Assembly: GCA_964471155.1 (NCBI GenBank)
Contig: CAYYFX010000002.1
Location: 1-64,000 of the forward strand
Reading direction: 5' to 3'
Length of the DNA stretch: 64,000 bases
Origin: CAYYFX01 sp964471155
GTDB lineage: Bacteria; ARS69
The notes under the pieces were generated by a model. It searched no databases and was not told the DNA's origin. It saw only the letters and a list, made by a program, of their open reading frames with translations. Below are positions 25,864 through 34,603 of this stretch, piece after piece (within the stretch, counting starts at the first letter, position 1; every line of letters begins with the position of its first letter). The translations under genes and the position numbers were made by a program.

Positions 25864-28515
25864 CTACAGGCTGAACCAGCGGTTCATCTTGATCAGGAAC
25901 ACGTTGTGCGGGTGGACGTCGAAGAGCGCGTCCACGTCCCCGGTCAGGTCGAAGCTCCCGTCCGGCTCGTAGCCGAACCGCGCCTGCGACCACACCAGGT
26001 ACAGGCTGGAGCCCGGCGAGTACTGCCAGCGCACCACCAGGTTCGAGTTGAAGTCCCGCACGTTGAAGTCCGGGTTGCCGAAGGAGTAGTCGGCCGCGTC
26101 GTCGCCGTCCTCGTCCACGCGGTACGCGCCGGCCGCCGCGTCGTAGGTCACGTCGCCTTCCAGCCGGCGGAAGCGGTCCGCGTAGCGCTCCGCGCGCGGC
26201 GCGGTCACCCGCTTGAAGTCCCGGTACCGTCCCGCGGACACGAACGGCGCCCCGTAGTACTGCACGGTCAGCGTGGGCGTGATGCTGTAGTCCAGCCGCA
26301 GGGACATCTCCACCGTCTTCTGGTCCAGCGCGCCGTACACGTAGCCGCGCTCGCCGCCCAGGTCCACCGAGCGCACGAACTGGAAGTCCGGCTCCGAGTG
26401 CCGCCACGACGGCTCGGCCTGGATCCGCAGCGCGTCGTTCGGCCGCCACGCCAGGTACGTCCACGCGTTGCGCGACTTCCCGGCGTCGTCGTCCGTCCAG
26501 CCCAGCCCGCCGCCCACGCCGCCGGACAGCTTGCGCCGCGAGTCCGAGTTGAGCCCGGCGTTCGCGCCCACGTCCCCCGGCATGCGGATGGACGGGCCGC
26601 CGCGCAGTTCGTACGCGGAGATGCGCTCGTTCTGCCGCGTGACCGACGCGTTGTAGTTCCAGTTGTTCCGGAACGCCGCGTTCGTGTTGAAGTTGAACGC
26701 CTGGTACAGGTTCTCCCCGCCGTACTCGAAGTCCAGCCACTGGTTCGCGTTGAACGACATCCGGCGGAAGATCCCGAACGGGTTCCGCAAGGAGTAGCCC
26801 AGCCAGCCGAACTGGTTGATCTCGTCCGTGTTGCGCACGAAGCCCGCGTCGTTGATCTCGAACCCGGCGGAGCGCCACGCCACGCCGGTGTCCGCGTTCA
26901 GCTTCCCGCTGGACCTCCCCACCCGCACGCTCCCGGAGTGCCCCGCGAGGCTGGTCCGCGTGCTGTCCACGGACTGGCCCTCGTTGTCCGGGCGCTGGAA
27001 ATAGTGCGCCGGAGCGGTCTGCGTGCGGAGGATGGCCTCCCGGCTCCCGGCCACGCGGCTGCCCAGCACGTTCACCGCCAGGTAGTACTCCCGCTGCCCG
27101 AAGTAGTGGAAGAGGTCCATCCCGCCCGCGTACGCGCTCTCGTGCAGGAAGTCCACCTCGTCGTCGTCGATGGCGCGGTTCACCGCGGTCACCATGGCGC
27201 CGATGCGCGTGTCGCCGCGCCGCAGGTCCTTCTGCACGCGACCCACCGCGAAGTTCGCCGCCGGCTCCACCGTGACGTCCCGTCGCGTCCCGTCCTCCGC
27301 CTCCACCCGCGCCCGCTCCCGCGCCGTGACGCTCTCCAGGAAGCCCACGGACCAGCCGGACGGCGTCTTCCCCGTCAGCTTCGCCGCGCCCACGATGGAC
27401 GTGTTCTCCGGCTGGTCCACGAAGCCGGCCTCGGAGAAGTCCGCGCGGTACTGCGGCGCGCGCCCGATGCGCCGCGAGTAGAACAGCCGGTCCGTCGTGT
27501 GCGTGCCGAACGCGACCGACGGCGCGATCCGGAACTCCAGGATGTTCGCGCCCTCGATGAAGAACGGGCGGCGCTCGTCGAAGAACGATTCGAAGGCGGT
27601 GAGGTTGACCTCGGACGGATCCGCCTCCACCTGGCCGAAGTCCGGGTTGACGGTGAGGTCCAGCGTGAGGGCCGTGGTCACGCCGAACTTCCCGTCCAGC
27701 CCGCCGGAGAGCTTCCCGCGCGACCCGTCCGCGAACGGATCGCCCGAGACCTGCTCGAACCGCTCGCCCTGGGCCACCACGTACGGCAGCACCTCCAGCC
27801 GCCGCGGCGCCTCGATGCCGCGGATCCCGCGCAGCTCGCCGAACCGGCTCACCCAGCCGTCCTGGTCGCGCGGGATCTCCTGCCACACGGACCGCTCCTC
27901 CTGCCGGTGGATGCGCCGCTGCACCTGGATGCCCCACACGTGCTCCGGCTTGTCCGCGTACCGGAGCTGGCTGAGCGGGATGCGGGCCTCCGCGGTCCAG
28001 CCCTCCTCGTCGATGGCCGTGCGGTGCTCCCACACCGGATCCCAGTTGCCGTCCCAGTTCTGGCCGTCCTCGGAGACGAACTCGTCCCCCTGCGTCCCCG
28101 ACACGCTCGCGGTGAACGAGAACGCGGTGCGGTGGTCGTGGTAGCTGTCGATGTTGATCTCCACCCAGTCGCCCGGGAACTGGTCGCGGCGCCCGAGGAT
28201 GCTCGCGATGCGCTGCGGCTCCGGGTCGAGCGCGCGGAACGCGACGTACAGGTTGGCGTCGTCGTACAGGATCTTGAACCGGGTGTCCGCGGTGGGCGGG
28301 GCGCCCTCCGTGGGCTCGCGCTGCGTGAAGCCGCCGGACCACTCCACCGCGTCCCAGACCGCGTCGTCGACGCGTCCGTCCAGGTGCGGGGCCGCGGGGG
28401 TGCGCGCGGTCGTATACGTGCGCGGGGCGCTCTCCGCGGAGGACGCGGCCAGGAGGAGGAGGGGGAGCAGGAAGAGGCGGACGCCGCGTCGCGACAGGGC
28501 GGGGAGTGCGCGCAT
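25864..28515 (-). CDS. DUF5916 outer-membrane protein (CBM9-like domain plus beta-barrel)
   Basis: 883 residues from ATG 28515, followed by a signal peptide (LFLLPLLLLAASSAESA). Residues of about 35-220 are a family-9 carbohydrate-binding-like domain (HLDGRVDDAVWDAVEW; DANLYVAFRALDPEP; WTAEARIPLSQL). The remainder fits a TonB-receptor-like beta-barrel rich in alternating polar/aromatic strands, with the DUF5916 signature around FFDERRPFFIEGANIL and LFYSRRIGR. It ends in NRWFSL, an aromatic-containing end typical of outer-membrane barrels. Role unknown; glycan or peptide handling at the surface is the usual suggestion. It lies downstream of the TonB receptor gene with 232 bp between, containing a tandem repeat. 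Confidence 0.85.
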   Translation of the reverse strand: MRALPALSRRGVRLFLLPLLLLAASSAESAPRTYTTARTPAAPHLDGRVDDAVWDAVEWSGGFTQREPTEGAPPTADTRFKILYDDANLYVAFRALDPEPQRIASILGRRDQFPGDWVEINIDSYHDHRTAFSFTASVSGTQGDEFVSEDGQNWDGNWDPVWEHRTAIDEEGWTAEARIPLSQLRYADKPEHVWGIQVQRRIHRQEERSVWQEIPRDQDGWVSRFGELRGIRGIEAPRRLEVLPYVVAQGERFEQVSGDPFADGSRGKLSGGLDGKFGVTTALTLDLTVNPDFGQVEADPSEVNLTAFESFFDERRPFFIEGANILEFRIAPSVAFGTHTTDRLFYSRRIGRAPQYRADFSEAGFVDQPENTSIVGAAKLTGKTPSGWSVGFLESVTARERARVEAEDGTRRDVTVEPAANFAVGRVQKDLRRGDTRIGAMVTAVNRAIDDDEVDFLHESAYAGGMDLFHYFGQREYYLAVNVLGSRVAGSREAILRTQTAPAHYFQRPDNEGQSVDSTRTSLAGHSGSVRVGRSSGKLNADTGVAWRSAGFEINDAGFVRNTDEINQFGWLGYSLRNPFGIFRRMSFNANQWLDFEYGGENLYQAFNFNTNAAFRNNWNYNASVTRQNERISAYELRGGPSIRMPGDVGANAGLNSDSRRKLSGGVGGGLGWTDDDAGKSRNAWTYLAWRPNDALRIQAEPSWRHSEPDFQFVRSVDLGGERGYVYGALDQKTVEMSLRLDYSITPTLTVQYYGAPFVSAGRYRDFKRVTAPRAERYADRFRRLEGDVTYDAAAGAYRVDEDGDDAADYSFGNPDFNVRDFNSNLVVRWQYSPGSSLYLVWSQARFGYEPDGSFDLTGDVDALFDVHPHNVFLIKMNRWFSL

Positions 28516-28640
28516 CAGGGGCCTCCGGGGACCGGGAGGGCCCGCGTCGGCGCGGACCCCCGCTTTCCCCTGAGACGCCGGCGCCGGACGGACCGTTCAG
28601 CGCTCCGGATCGCCGCCGTGCCGGTTCGTCCTCGGCCGGC

Positions 28641-28710
28641 GCCGGTCGGTCCCCGGCCCGCGCATCCGCGGCGACGCCGGTCGGTCCCCGGCCCGCGCGT
28701 CCGTGGCGGC
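28641..28710. repeat. Tandem 35-bp direct repeat, two copies
   Basis: Copy 1 (28641-28675) and copy 2 (28676-28710) share 32 of 35 positions, beginning GCCGGTCGGTCCCCGG. The pair lies in the upstream region of the DUF5916 gene, 126-195 nt before its start. A slipped duplication or a paired protein-binding site are both possible. Confidence 0.8.
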
Positions 28711-28747
28711 ACGGGGCCGCTCCCGCCCGCCGCCGGATGCGTCCGGA

Positions 28748-30847
28748 CTAGTAGCTGGCGCCGAGGCCGATCCGGAACGTGCGCCCCGGCTCCCACACCC
28801 GGGTTCCCGAGGCGAACGGGTCCCGCAAGTACGACAGGTGCTGCGAGTACAGCTCGTTCGTCACGTTCTCCAGTTCCGCGACGACCTGGATGCGACGCGC
28901 GTACCGGACGCCGAGATCCAGGCGATCCCACGCGGGCGTCCGCGCCTCGCCCAGCGCCACATCCACCCGCTCCTGCGAGGCCGCGGCCGTGTACCGCGCC
29001 CATGGCGTCCACGGGCCCAGCGGCGCCTTCAGCGTGCAGGCCCCCTGCAGCGGCTGGACCTCGGCGAGCGGTCCGCCGCGGTCGACGTTCTGCCCGGAGT
29101 GGTAGGAGGCGTGCAGCTCCGCCCACCGGTGTTCGACGTCGAGGTTGACCCCGAGGAGCCGGGCGTCGACGTTGCCGAAGGTCAGCCAGGGGCGGCCGCC
29201 CGCCATCGCCCGCACGAGGGACACGTGGTCGGCGACGTAGGTGCCGAACGCCTCGAGCGCGACCGCCCGCGCGCGGGTGCGGACGCGGATCGTCGCGCGC
29301 CGCGGGGCGTCGAGCTCCGGGTTCCCGGTCCACGACGGCTTGCCTTCGGGCTTCGCCACGGAGATCCAGAGCTGCTCCGCCTCCGGAGCGCGGGAGGCGA
29401 CCTCGAGGGTCACGCTGCCCGACACCGGCCCGATGGGCTTCGTCCAGCCCAGGGTCGCGCCGAACGGGACGAAGGTGCGCCGGTCGCCCGCGCCTTCGTG
29501 CACCCGGCGGTGGAATGCGAGCCGGTCGGGATCGCCCGGCCACTGGTGCTCCACGCCCACGAGTCCGCCGATCTCCCAGGCGTTCCCCAGCCGCCACGAC
29601 CGGGAGAACGCGGCGTGACCGAGGTGCACGTCCGGCATCAGGTGGTTGTCGATGCGTCCCATCGGCATGACGAACCGGTTGTCCGCGTCCCACCCGCGGT
29701 AGTAGCCCTCCCAGCCGTCGCCCACCGCGCCGACCGTGGTGTTCCGCGCGACCGTCTCCATGAACATGGGGCCGGTGCGAAGCCCGTTGTCCATCACGTG
29801 GTACGTGTGGTTCGCGTAGAGCTTGGCCCCCCACCGCGAGACGTGCGCGCTCCACAGGTCGTTCTCGCGTTCGTCCATCTGCAGGTACGGGAAGAGGACG
29901 TCGCGCGTCCGCGCGAACCCCGCGCCCGGGGCCCAGCCGCCCCGGGTCCCGTACACGGAGAACTCCAGCGCCTCGTGGCGCACGATCTCCCGGTACCCGT
30001 ACAGCGTGGCGAAGTCACGGCCGTCCGCGTCCTCGTAGGGTCCGCCGTGCGCCCAGCGGCCGGTCCCGCGGAAACCACGCCCGTCCAGCGCGACCGCGAC
30101 GTCCTCGCCGTCGGAGGCGCCGCGCGACGAGGACGCGCTCCCTTGCATGCGCCAGTCCCCGGACGGCGTCTCGCGGTGGAACGTCACGCCGCCGCCCAGC
30201 CCGCAGGACGGCGCCGCCGCGCCCTTGTCCAGTTCGACCGACGCCATCTCCAGCGGGTTCAGGCGCGTGGCCGGCGGGTCCATGCGATTCGGGCACGCGT
30301 TCGGATAGCGCTCGCCGTCGATCGTGAGCGTGAGGTCCCCGCGCTTGAAGCCGTCGGCGTAGAGATCCCCCGCGAAGTCCGACCCGCGGCGCACGAGGAA
30401 CCACCCGTCGGTCGTGAACACGCGTGCGGGATAGGACTTGTCCAGGATGGCGCGCCGGCCCGCGAGCGGCCGCCGGTCGGCGGTGATGCGCAGCGGCGGC
30501 AGGGCGATCGGGTCCTCGTGCAGCGCCACCTCGAGGCGTGCCTCCTGCCCGACCCGCACCGGGACCTCCGCCGAGTGCGTGGCATAGCCCACGAAGGAGA
30601 CCTCCACCCGCACCGTGCCCGGGGGCACGTTCTCGAGGCGGAAGACGCCGTCGGCCCCGGCCAGGACGCGCCGGCCGAGGTCGGGCATCCGGACGTCCGC
30701 GTACGCCAGCGGCTCTCCCGACGGGAACGCCGTCACGCGCCCCTCCAGGGACGCCGCCGCGACCACGCCGGGGACGGATGCGAGCAGGAACAGCAGTGCC
30801 AGCCGGGACGCGGCACCGGGGCACGCGGGCGACGGAAGGAAGCGCAT
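28748..30847 (-). CDS. TonB-dependent outer-membrane receptor, OprC/NosA-like copper type
   Basis: 699 residues from ATG 30847, with GAGG 6 nt upstream. Signal peptide, then a carboxypeptidase-regulatory-like domain (SLEGRVTAFPSGEPLAYADVR, residues of about 33-110), a plug, and a 22-strand-type barrel ending RIGLGASY. The plug has NACPNRMDPP, giving Cys185-xxx-Met189, and the barrel has YHVMDNG, giving His350-x-Met352. In Pseudomonas OprC the copper site is made of CxxxM and HxM residues, so both halves are present here at comparable spacing. Copper uptake across the outer membrane is therefore likely; this is an inference from motifs. An unusual dyad cluster lies just upstream. Confidence 0.85.
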   Translation of the reverse strand: MRFLPSPACPGAASRLALLFLLASVPGVVAAASLEGRVTAFPSGEPLAYADVRMPDLGRRVLAGADGVFRLENVPPGTVRVEVSFVGYATHSAEVPVRVGQEARLEVALHEDPIALPPLRITADRRPLAGRRAILDKSYPARVFTTDGWFLVRRGSDFAGDLYADGFKRGDLTLTIDGERYPNACPNRMDPPATRLNPLEMASVELDKGAAAPSCGLGGGVTFHRETPSGDWRMQGSASSSRGASDGEDVAVALDGRGFRGTGRWAHGGPYEDADGRDFATLYGYREIVRHEALEFSVYGTRGGWAPGAGFARTRDVLFPYLQMDERENDLWSAHVSRWGAKLYANHTYHVMDNGLRTGPMFMETVARNTTVGAVGDGWEGYYRGWDADNRFVMPMGRIDNHLMPDVHLGHAAFSRSWRLGNAWEIGGLVGVEHQWPGDPDRLAFHRRVHEGAGDRRTFVPFGATLGWTKPIGPVSGSVTLEVASRAPEAEQLWISVAKPEGKPSWTGNPELDAPRRATIRVRTRARAVALEAFGTYVADHVSLVRAMAGGRPWLTFGNVDARLLGVNLDVEHRWAELHASYHSGQNVDRGGPLAEVQPLQGACTLKAPLGPWTPWARYTAAASQERVDVALGEARTPAWDRLDLGVRYARRIQVVAELENVTNELYSQHLSYLRDPFASGTRVWEPGRTFRIGLGASY

Positions 30848-30909
30848 GACAACCTCGGGATTCGACGTGACCGGCCGCACGCCGGCGGCCACGGTCACGG
30901 TACCCGAAC

Positions 30910-30934
30910 GTCCGAGTTTCGGACAAGGATGTCC
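30910..30934. promoter_or_regulatory. Overlapping inverted repeats upstream of the copper-receptor-like gene
   Basis: GTCCGA-gtt-TCGGAC (30910-30924) is a perfect 6-bp dyad. Its right arm also pairs with a third arm (CGGAC-aaggat-GTCCG, 30920-30935). The cluster sits 63-88 nt upstream of the start at 30847, a suitable place for an operator. The regulator is not known. Confidence 0.45.
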
Positions 30935-31022
30935 GCTTTTAGGCGCCGCCCGGTTCCCGGGCTACGGGGTGAGGAGGACGTTTCCACGCTTGTGCCCGCG
31001 CTCCACGCACCGCACCGCGCAT

Positions 31023-33557
31023 CTACCCGAAGATCCGCTCCAGGATCGTGGCGAAGTCGATCTTCGTGAACGCGATGCCCACCCCCGTGAGGCTCTCGCC
31101 GGCCACGATCCCGGCGCAGACCACCACGAGGTACTTCGACGTCCACTTCCCGTTCGCACGCGCGAGCAGCAGCCCGATCACGGCGCCGAGGAACATGGTC
31201 ACGCTGTAGTGCGCGTGGACCACGAACGCCAGGCCGAGACTGGCGGGCGAGAGCGTCCACTTGCGCCACTTCGCCGGCGCGAGCTTCTCCACCAGCACCA
31301 GCACCACCGCGGCCACGGCCGCGACGAGCATGGCCGCGGGCGTGCCCTCGGGAATCGCCTGCAATCCCACCTGGAACAGCTCCGCCACGGCCTTCCACGT
31401 GGCCACCGCCGGCGCCGGCCAGTCCCCGGTCATGAGCTGGTCCGCGGGCCGCGGGAAGAGGATGAGGTACACGAACGACCCGGCCATCGCCCCGGCCAGC
31501 GCCCCGCACACCTGCGCCATGGCCTGGAGCCTCGGGGACGCGCCGAGCAGCCACCCCGTCTTCAGATCGTGCAGCAGGTCCGCGCACTGGCTGGACGCTC
31601 CGCCGGTCACGTTCGCGGCCATGAGGTTCGGCGCGGGCTGGCTCGGCGCGATGAGCCCGAACATCAGCTGCGTCACCTTCCCCATCGCGCCCACCGGCGT
31701 GATGTTGGTCTCCCCGGAGACCCGGCCCGCCACGAGCGCGAGCACGAACGTGACGAGCACGCCGAGCGCGGCGGTCCACCAGACGATCGCGAAGAGCGAG
31801 ACCTGCAGCACGGTCGACAGGATCAGCGCCGCGACGATGGCCGCGATGAACACGTTGCGCGGCACGTCGTCGGACGCCGCCTCCGCGGGGCCGCCGGCGG
31901 CGCGGCGCCGGAACGATCCCGCGATCGAGCGCCACGAGAACGCGAACGACAGCAGCGACGCCACCACCATCAGCGTGACGCCCGGCCACAGCAGCCACGT
32001 CACCAGGTCGCGGAAGTCCGGGCGGATGGACGAGAACCGGGCGCCGCTCTTCAGGGAGTCCACGGTCTCCTTCGAGAGCCCCAGCGCCGACGCGGCCTCC
32101 GCCAGCGCGCCGCCCTCCGCGGGCAGGAGCCCGGTCACCCGCACGGTCTTCGCGAGGTCGTCGTACTCCACGCTCCCGTCGCCGAAGACCGACGCCGTCC
32201 GCCCCTCCGGCAGCCTCGGCGCGTTCGACGCGACGTGCAGCGCGTCCAGCGCGGCGCGCACGCGATCCATCGCGGCCGCGTGCCTCGGCTCGGCCGCCTG
32301 CACCTCGTCGGCGATGGCCCGCACCTCCGCGCGCGTCCCGTCCGACATCGCGCCGAGCGCCACGAGGGTCCCCGCGGACCGGTCCATCTGCACGCGGCTC
32401 GTGAGGCGGCGCGGCAGGTCGAACGCGTAGGGCACCTCGCCCACGCTCTCGCGGAACTGCAGCGGGCGCGTCGTGGTCCACCGCGACGGGTCCGCGGGGG
32501 CCTCGGAGTGGCGGTCCGAGCGCATCCACAGGCGATGCACCACCTCGGTCCACGCCGGATCGTCGCTCTGGGCGAGGAGTCCGTCCCGCTCCGCCGCCGT
32601 CATGATCCCCTGGAAGCGGATGCGCCCGGCCTGCGCGTCGTACGCGGCGTACCCGTCGGGCGGCGCGGGCAGCACGACGCCCGGCGGCAGGATCGGGAGG
32701 GGCTCCGAGACCTCGAGCCGGATCTTCCCCTGGTTCAGCATGGCGGGCGCGACGATCGCCCAGGCCAGCACGGCACCGATGAGCAGCGAGACGCACGCGC
32801 GCAGCCCGATCAGCGCGCCGACGCCGTACATGAGCAGGTTCGTGTCGAAGCGGAACGTGAGCTGCGACAGCGGGATCCCGCTGACCGCGCCCGCGTACCC
32901 GATCCCGGCGGAGAACCACGCCTTCACGTCGGTGGCGTACTTCAGGATGCCGGCCACCACGCCCGCGCCGGCCAGCCACTGCACGCGCTTCATCGCCTCG
33001 GCGCCGTGCGCGTACATCTCCTTCAACGTCTCCCCGGACGCGATGCCCGAGACGAACGGCAGCTTCTCCTCGAGGATCATCTGCCGCCGCAGCGCCACCG
33101 CCACGGTGATGCCCACCAGGCAGACGCTGAACACCCACAGCGCCAGGTACGGCCAGCCCAGCGTCTGCCCGGTGAGCATGGCCAGCGCCGGGATGGGCGC
33201 CACGAGGCCCGCCGACGAGACGGACGCGCCGGACGAGGCCGCCGTCTGGTTCACGTTGTTCTCGAGGATGCCCCACTCGCGCGTGCGCGCCGTCTTCTCC
33301 AGGATCTTCCAGAAGCCGAACGAGAGCAGCGCCGCGGTGATGGACATGTTGAGGCTCCAGCCGATCTTGAGCCCCGTGTAGATGTTGCACATCGACAGGA
33401 GCGCCGCCAGGGTCATGCCGGTCAGGACGGCGCGCGGCGTGAACTGCGGGGACGTGAGGTCCAGCGGGCGCGGCTCGATGGCGTGCGCGGGATCGCCGGA
33501 CGCGGAGGCGACCGGCTGCGCCGCCTCCGGGGAGGGCTTGGCGGGGTCGGGGGTCAC
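31023..33557 (-). CDS. OPT-family transporter with a large soluble insertion
   Basis: 844 residues from GTG 33557, with GGAGG 7 nt upstream. Hydrophobic segments before residue 275 and after about 515 follow the oligopeptide-transporter (OPT) pattern: TPRAVLTGMTLAALLSMCNIY at the N-terminus, EEKLPFVSGIASGETL, and late VTGGASSQCADLLHDLKTGWLLGASPR. OPT proteins move peptides or metal chelates in the inner membrane. Residues of about 278-515 are hydrophilic, with no membrane segment, and interrupt the usual fold; typical OPT proteins are about 550-700 residues. The insertion is uncharacterised and may be extracytoplasmic or regulatory. It lies upstream of the TonB receptor on the same strand, so a metal-chelate role is possible but not shown. 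Confidence 0.87.
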   Translation of the reverse strand: MTPDPAKPSPEAAQPVASASGDPAHAIEPRPLDLTSPQFTPRAVLTGMTLAALLSMCNIYTGLKIGWSLNMSITAALLSFGFWKILEKTARTREWGILENNVNQTAASSGASVSSAGLVAPIPALAMLTGQTLGWPYLALWVFSVCLVGITVAVALRRQMILEEKLPFVSGIASGETLKEMYAHGAEAMKRVQWLAGAGVVAGILKYATDVKAWFSAGIGYAGAVSGIPLSQLTFRFDTNLLMYGVGALIGLRACVSLLIGAVLAWAIVAPAMLNQGKIRLEVSEPLPILPPGVVLPAPPDGYAAYDAQAGRIRFQGIMTAAERDGLLAQSDDPAWTEVVHRLWMRSDRHSEAPADPSRWTTTRPLQFRESVGEVPYAFDLPRRLTSRVQMDRSAGTLVALGAMSDGTRAEVRAIADEVQAAEPRHAAAMDRVRAALDALHVASNAPRLPEGRTASVFGDGSVEYDDLAKTVRVTGLLPAEGGALAEAASALGLSKETVDSLKSGARFSSIRPDFRDLVTWLLWPGVTLMVVASLLSFAFSWRSIAGSFRRRAAGGPAEAASDDVPRNVFIAAIVAALILSTVLQVSLFAIVWWTAALGVLVTFVLALVAGRVSGETNITPVGAMGKVTQLMFGLIAPSQPAPNLMAANVTGGASSQCADLLHDLKTGWLLGASPRLQAMAQVCGALAGAMAGSFVYLILFPRPADQLMTGDWPAPAVATWKAVAELFQVGLQAIPEGTPAAMLVAAVAAVVLVLVEKLAPAKWRKWTLSPASLGLAFVVHAHYSVTMFLGAVIGLLLARANGKWTSKYLVVVCAGIVAGESLTGVGIAFTKIDFATILERIFG

Positions 33558-33641
33558 GAAACGCCTCCGGTGACTGCGGGGGCCCGAGTGTTCCCGGATC
33601 CTAGGAACTCGGGACCGTCACCGTCAACGATTCGCGGTCGG

Positions 33642-34352
33642 TCACTCCCCGGCGGCGCGCTCGTCCGCGCGGCGACTCGCCTCGAGCAGCACGTGCGTCA
33701 TCGTGGCGTCGATCGTGCGCTCCGGGACCGTGGCGGTCGGATCGAACGCGAAGCGTCCCGATTCGGCGCGGGCGATGGCCATGGCCGCGTCGAACCCGCG
33801 CCGGCCGGCCGCTTCCGCATGGACGGGGCGTCCGTCCGCGATCCAGAGGCGACCCGGGCACTCGCCGTCCTCCACGGCGAGGACGCCGCTCTGCGCGCCG
33901 AGCTCCAGCATCTGCAGCACCGCGAACGCCGGGATGCGGTCGAAGCTCCCGTGCAACGCCCCGCCGGACGCCGCCTCCGGCCCCATGACCATCGTGCGGT
34001 CGTCGGCGCCGGCCCCGGCCGCGGGCGCGGCCAGCGCCTCCTCGACATGGCAGAACGTCACGAGGATGTCCCCGATGCCGATGCGATCGCCCGGATGCAG
34101 CGGGTGCTCGCCGGCGATGCGCGCGCCGTTCACCAGCGTGCCGTTCGTGCTGCCGAGGTCGCGCACCCAGAAGCGGTCCCCCTGCCGGCGCACTTCCGCG
34201 TGCCGGCGCGAGGCCCGCGCCGAGTCCACCGGCAGATCGCAGTCGGGCGCGCGCCCGAGCACCACGTCGCGCCGGTCGTACAGGCGCACCGGCGGGCGCG
34301 GCGGGGCGAACAGCATGGGCAGGACGGTTCCCCGGGCGTCGGACATGCCCAT
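33642..34352 (-). CDS. FHA-domain protein with C-terminal DUF4388 (PatA-like) domain
   Basis: 236 residues from ATG 34352; ATG 34346 is equally possible because no clear ribosome site precedes either. Residues of about 20-105 are a forkhead-associated domain: VVLGRAPDCDLPVD, then ASRRHAEV, DLGSTNGTLVNG and PLHPGDRIGIG, with all phosphothreonine-binding residues present. After a short linker, GALHGSFDRIPAFAVLQMLELGAQSGVLAVE marks DUF4388, a domain frequent in response-regulator-type proteins. FHA proteins bind substrates phosphorylated by Hanks-type kinases. A link to the kinase at 19801-22230 is plausible only in a general sense. 84 bp before the OPT gene on the same strand. Confidence 0.87.
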   Translation of the reverse strand: MGMSDARGTVLPMLFAPPRPPVRLYDRRDVVLGRAPDCDLPVDSARASRRHAEVRRQGDRFWVRDLGSTNGTLVNGARIAGEHPLHPGDRIGIGDILVTFCHVEEALAAPAAGAGADDRTMVMGPEAASGGALHGSFDRIPAFAVLQMLELGAQSGVLAVEDGECPGRLWIADGRPVHAEAAGRRGFDAAMAIARAESGRFAFDPTATVPERTIDATMTHVLLEASRRADERAAGE

Positions 34353-34409
34353 CGGTCGGCAACCGGACGGCCGGACTGGAGCGCTATCGCGAGGCCCCGG
34401 CGCGGCGAC

Positions 34410-34437
34410 TTGACGGAGCCGGGGACGGACCTACATT
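34410..34437 (+). promoter_or_regulatory. Probable sigma-70-type promoter
   Basis: TTGACG (34410-34415, 5 of 6) and TACATT (34432-34437, 4 of 6) are 16 nt apart, about 167 nt before ATG 34604. It is one of the best promoter matches in the window. Confidence 0.5.
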
Positions 34438-34603
34438 CCGGTTCGATGGCGCCCGTCGGCGCGCGGTCTCGCCCCCCGAGCGAGCCGCCCGCTTCCCTCT
34501 CCCGCCGCACGCGGGCACGGGCGCCCCGCGGCTCCGTCCCCCGGGCCGCGCAGGACCATTCGCCCAATCACCGGGTCCGTCCCGCAAGCCGGGGGAGTCC
34601 GTC

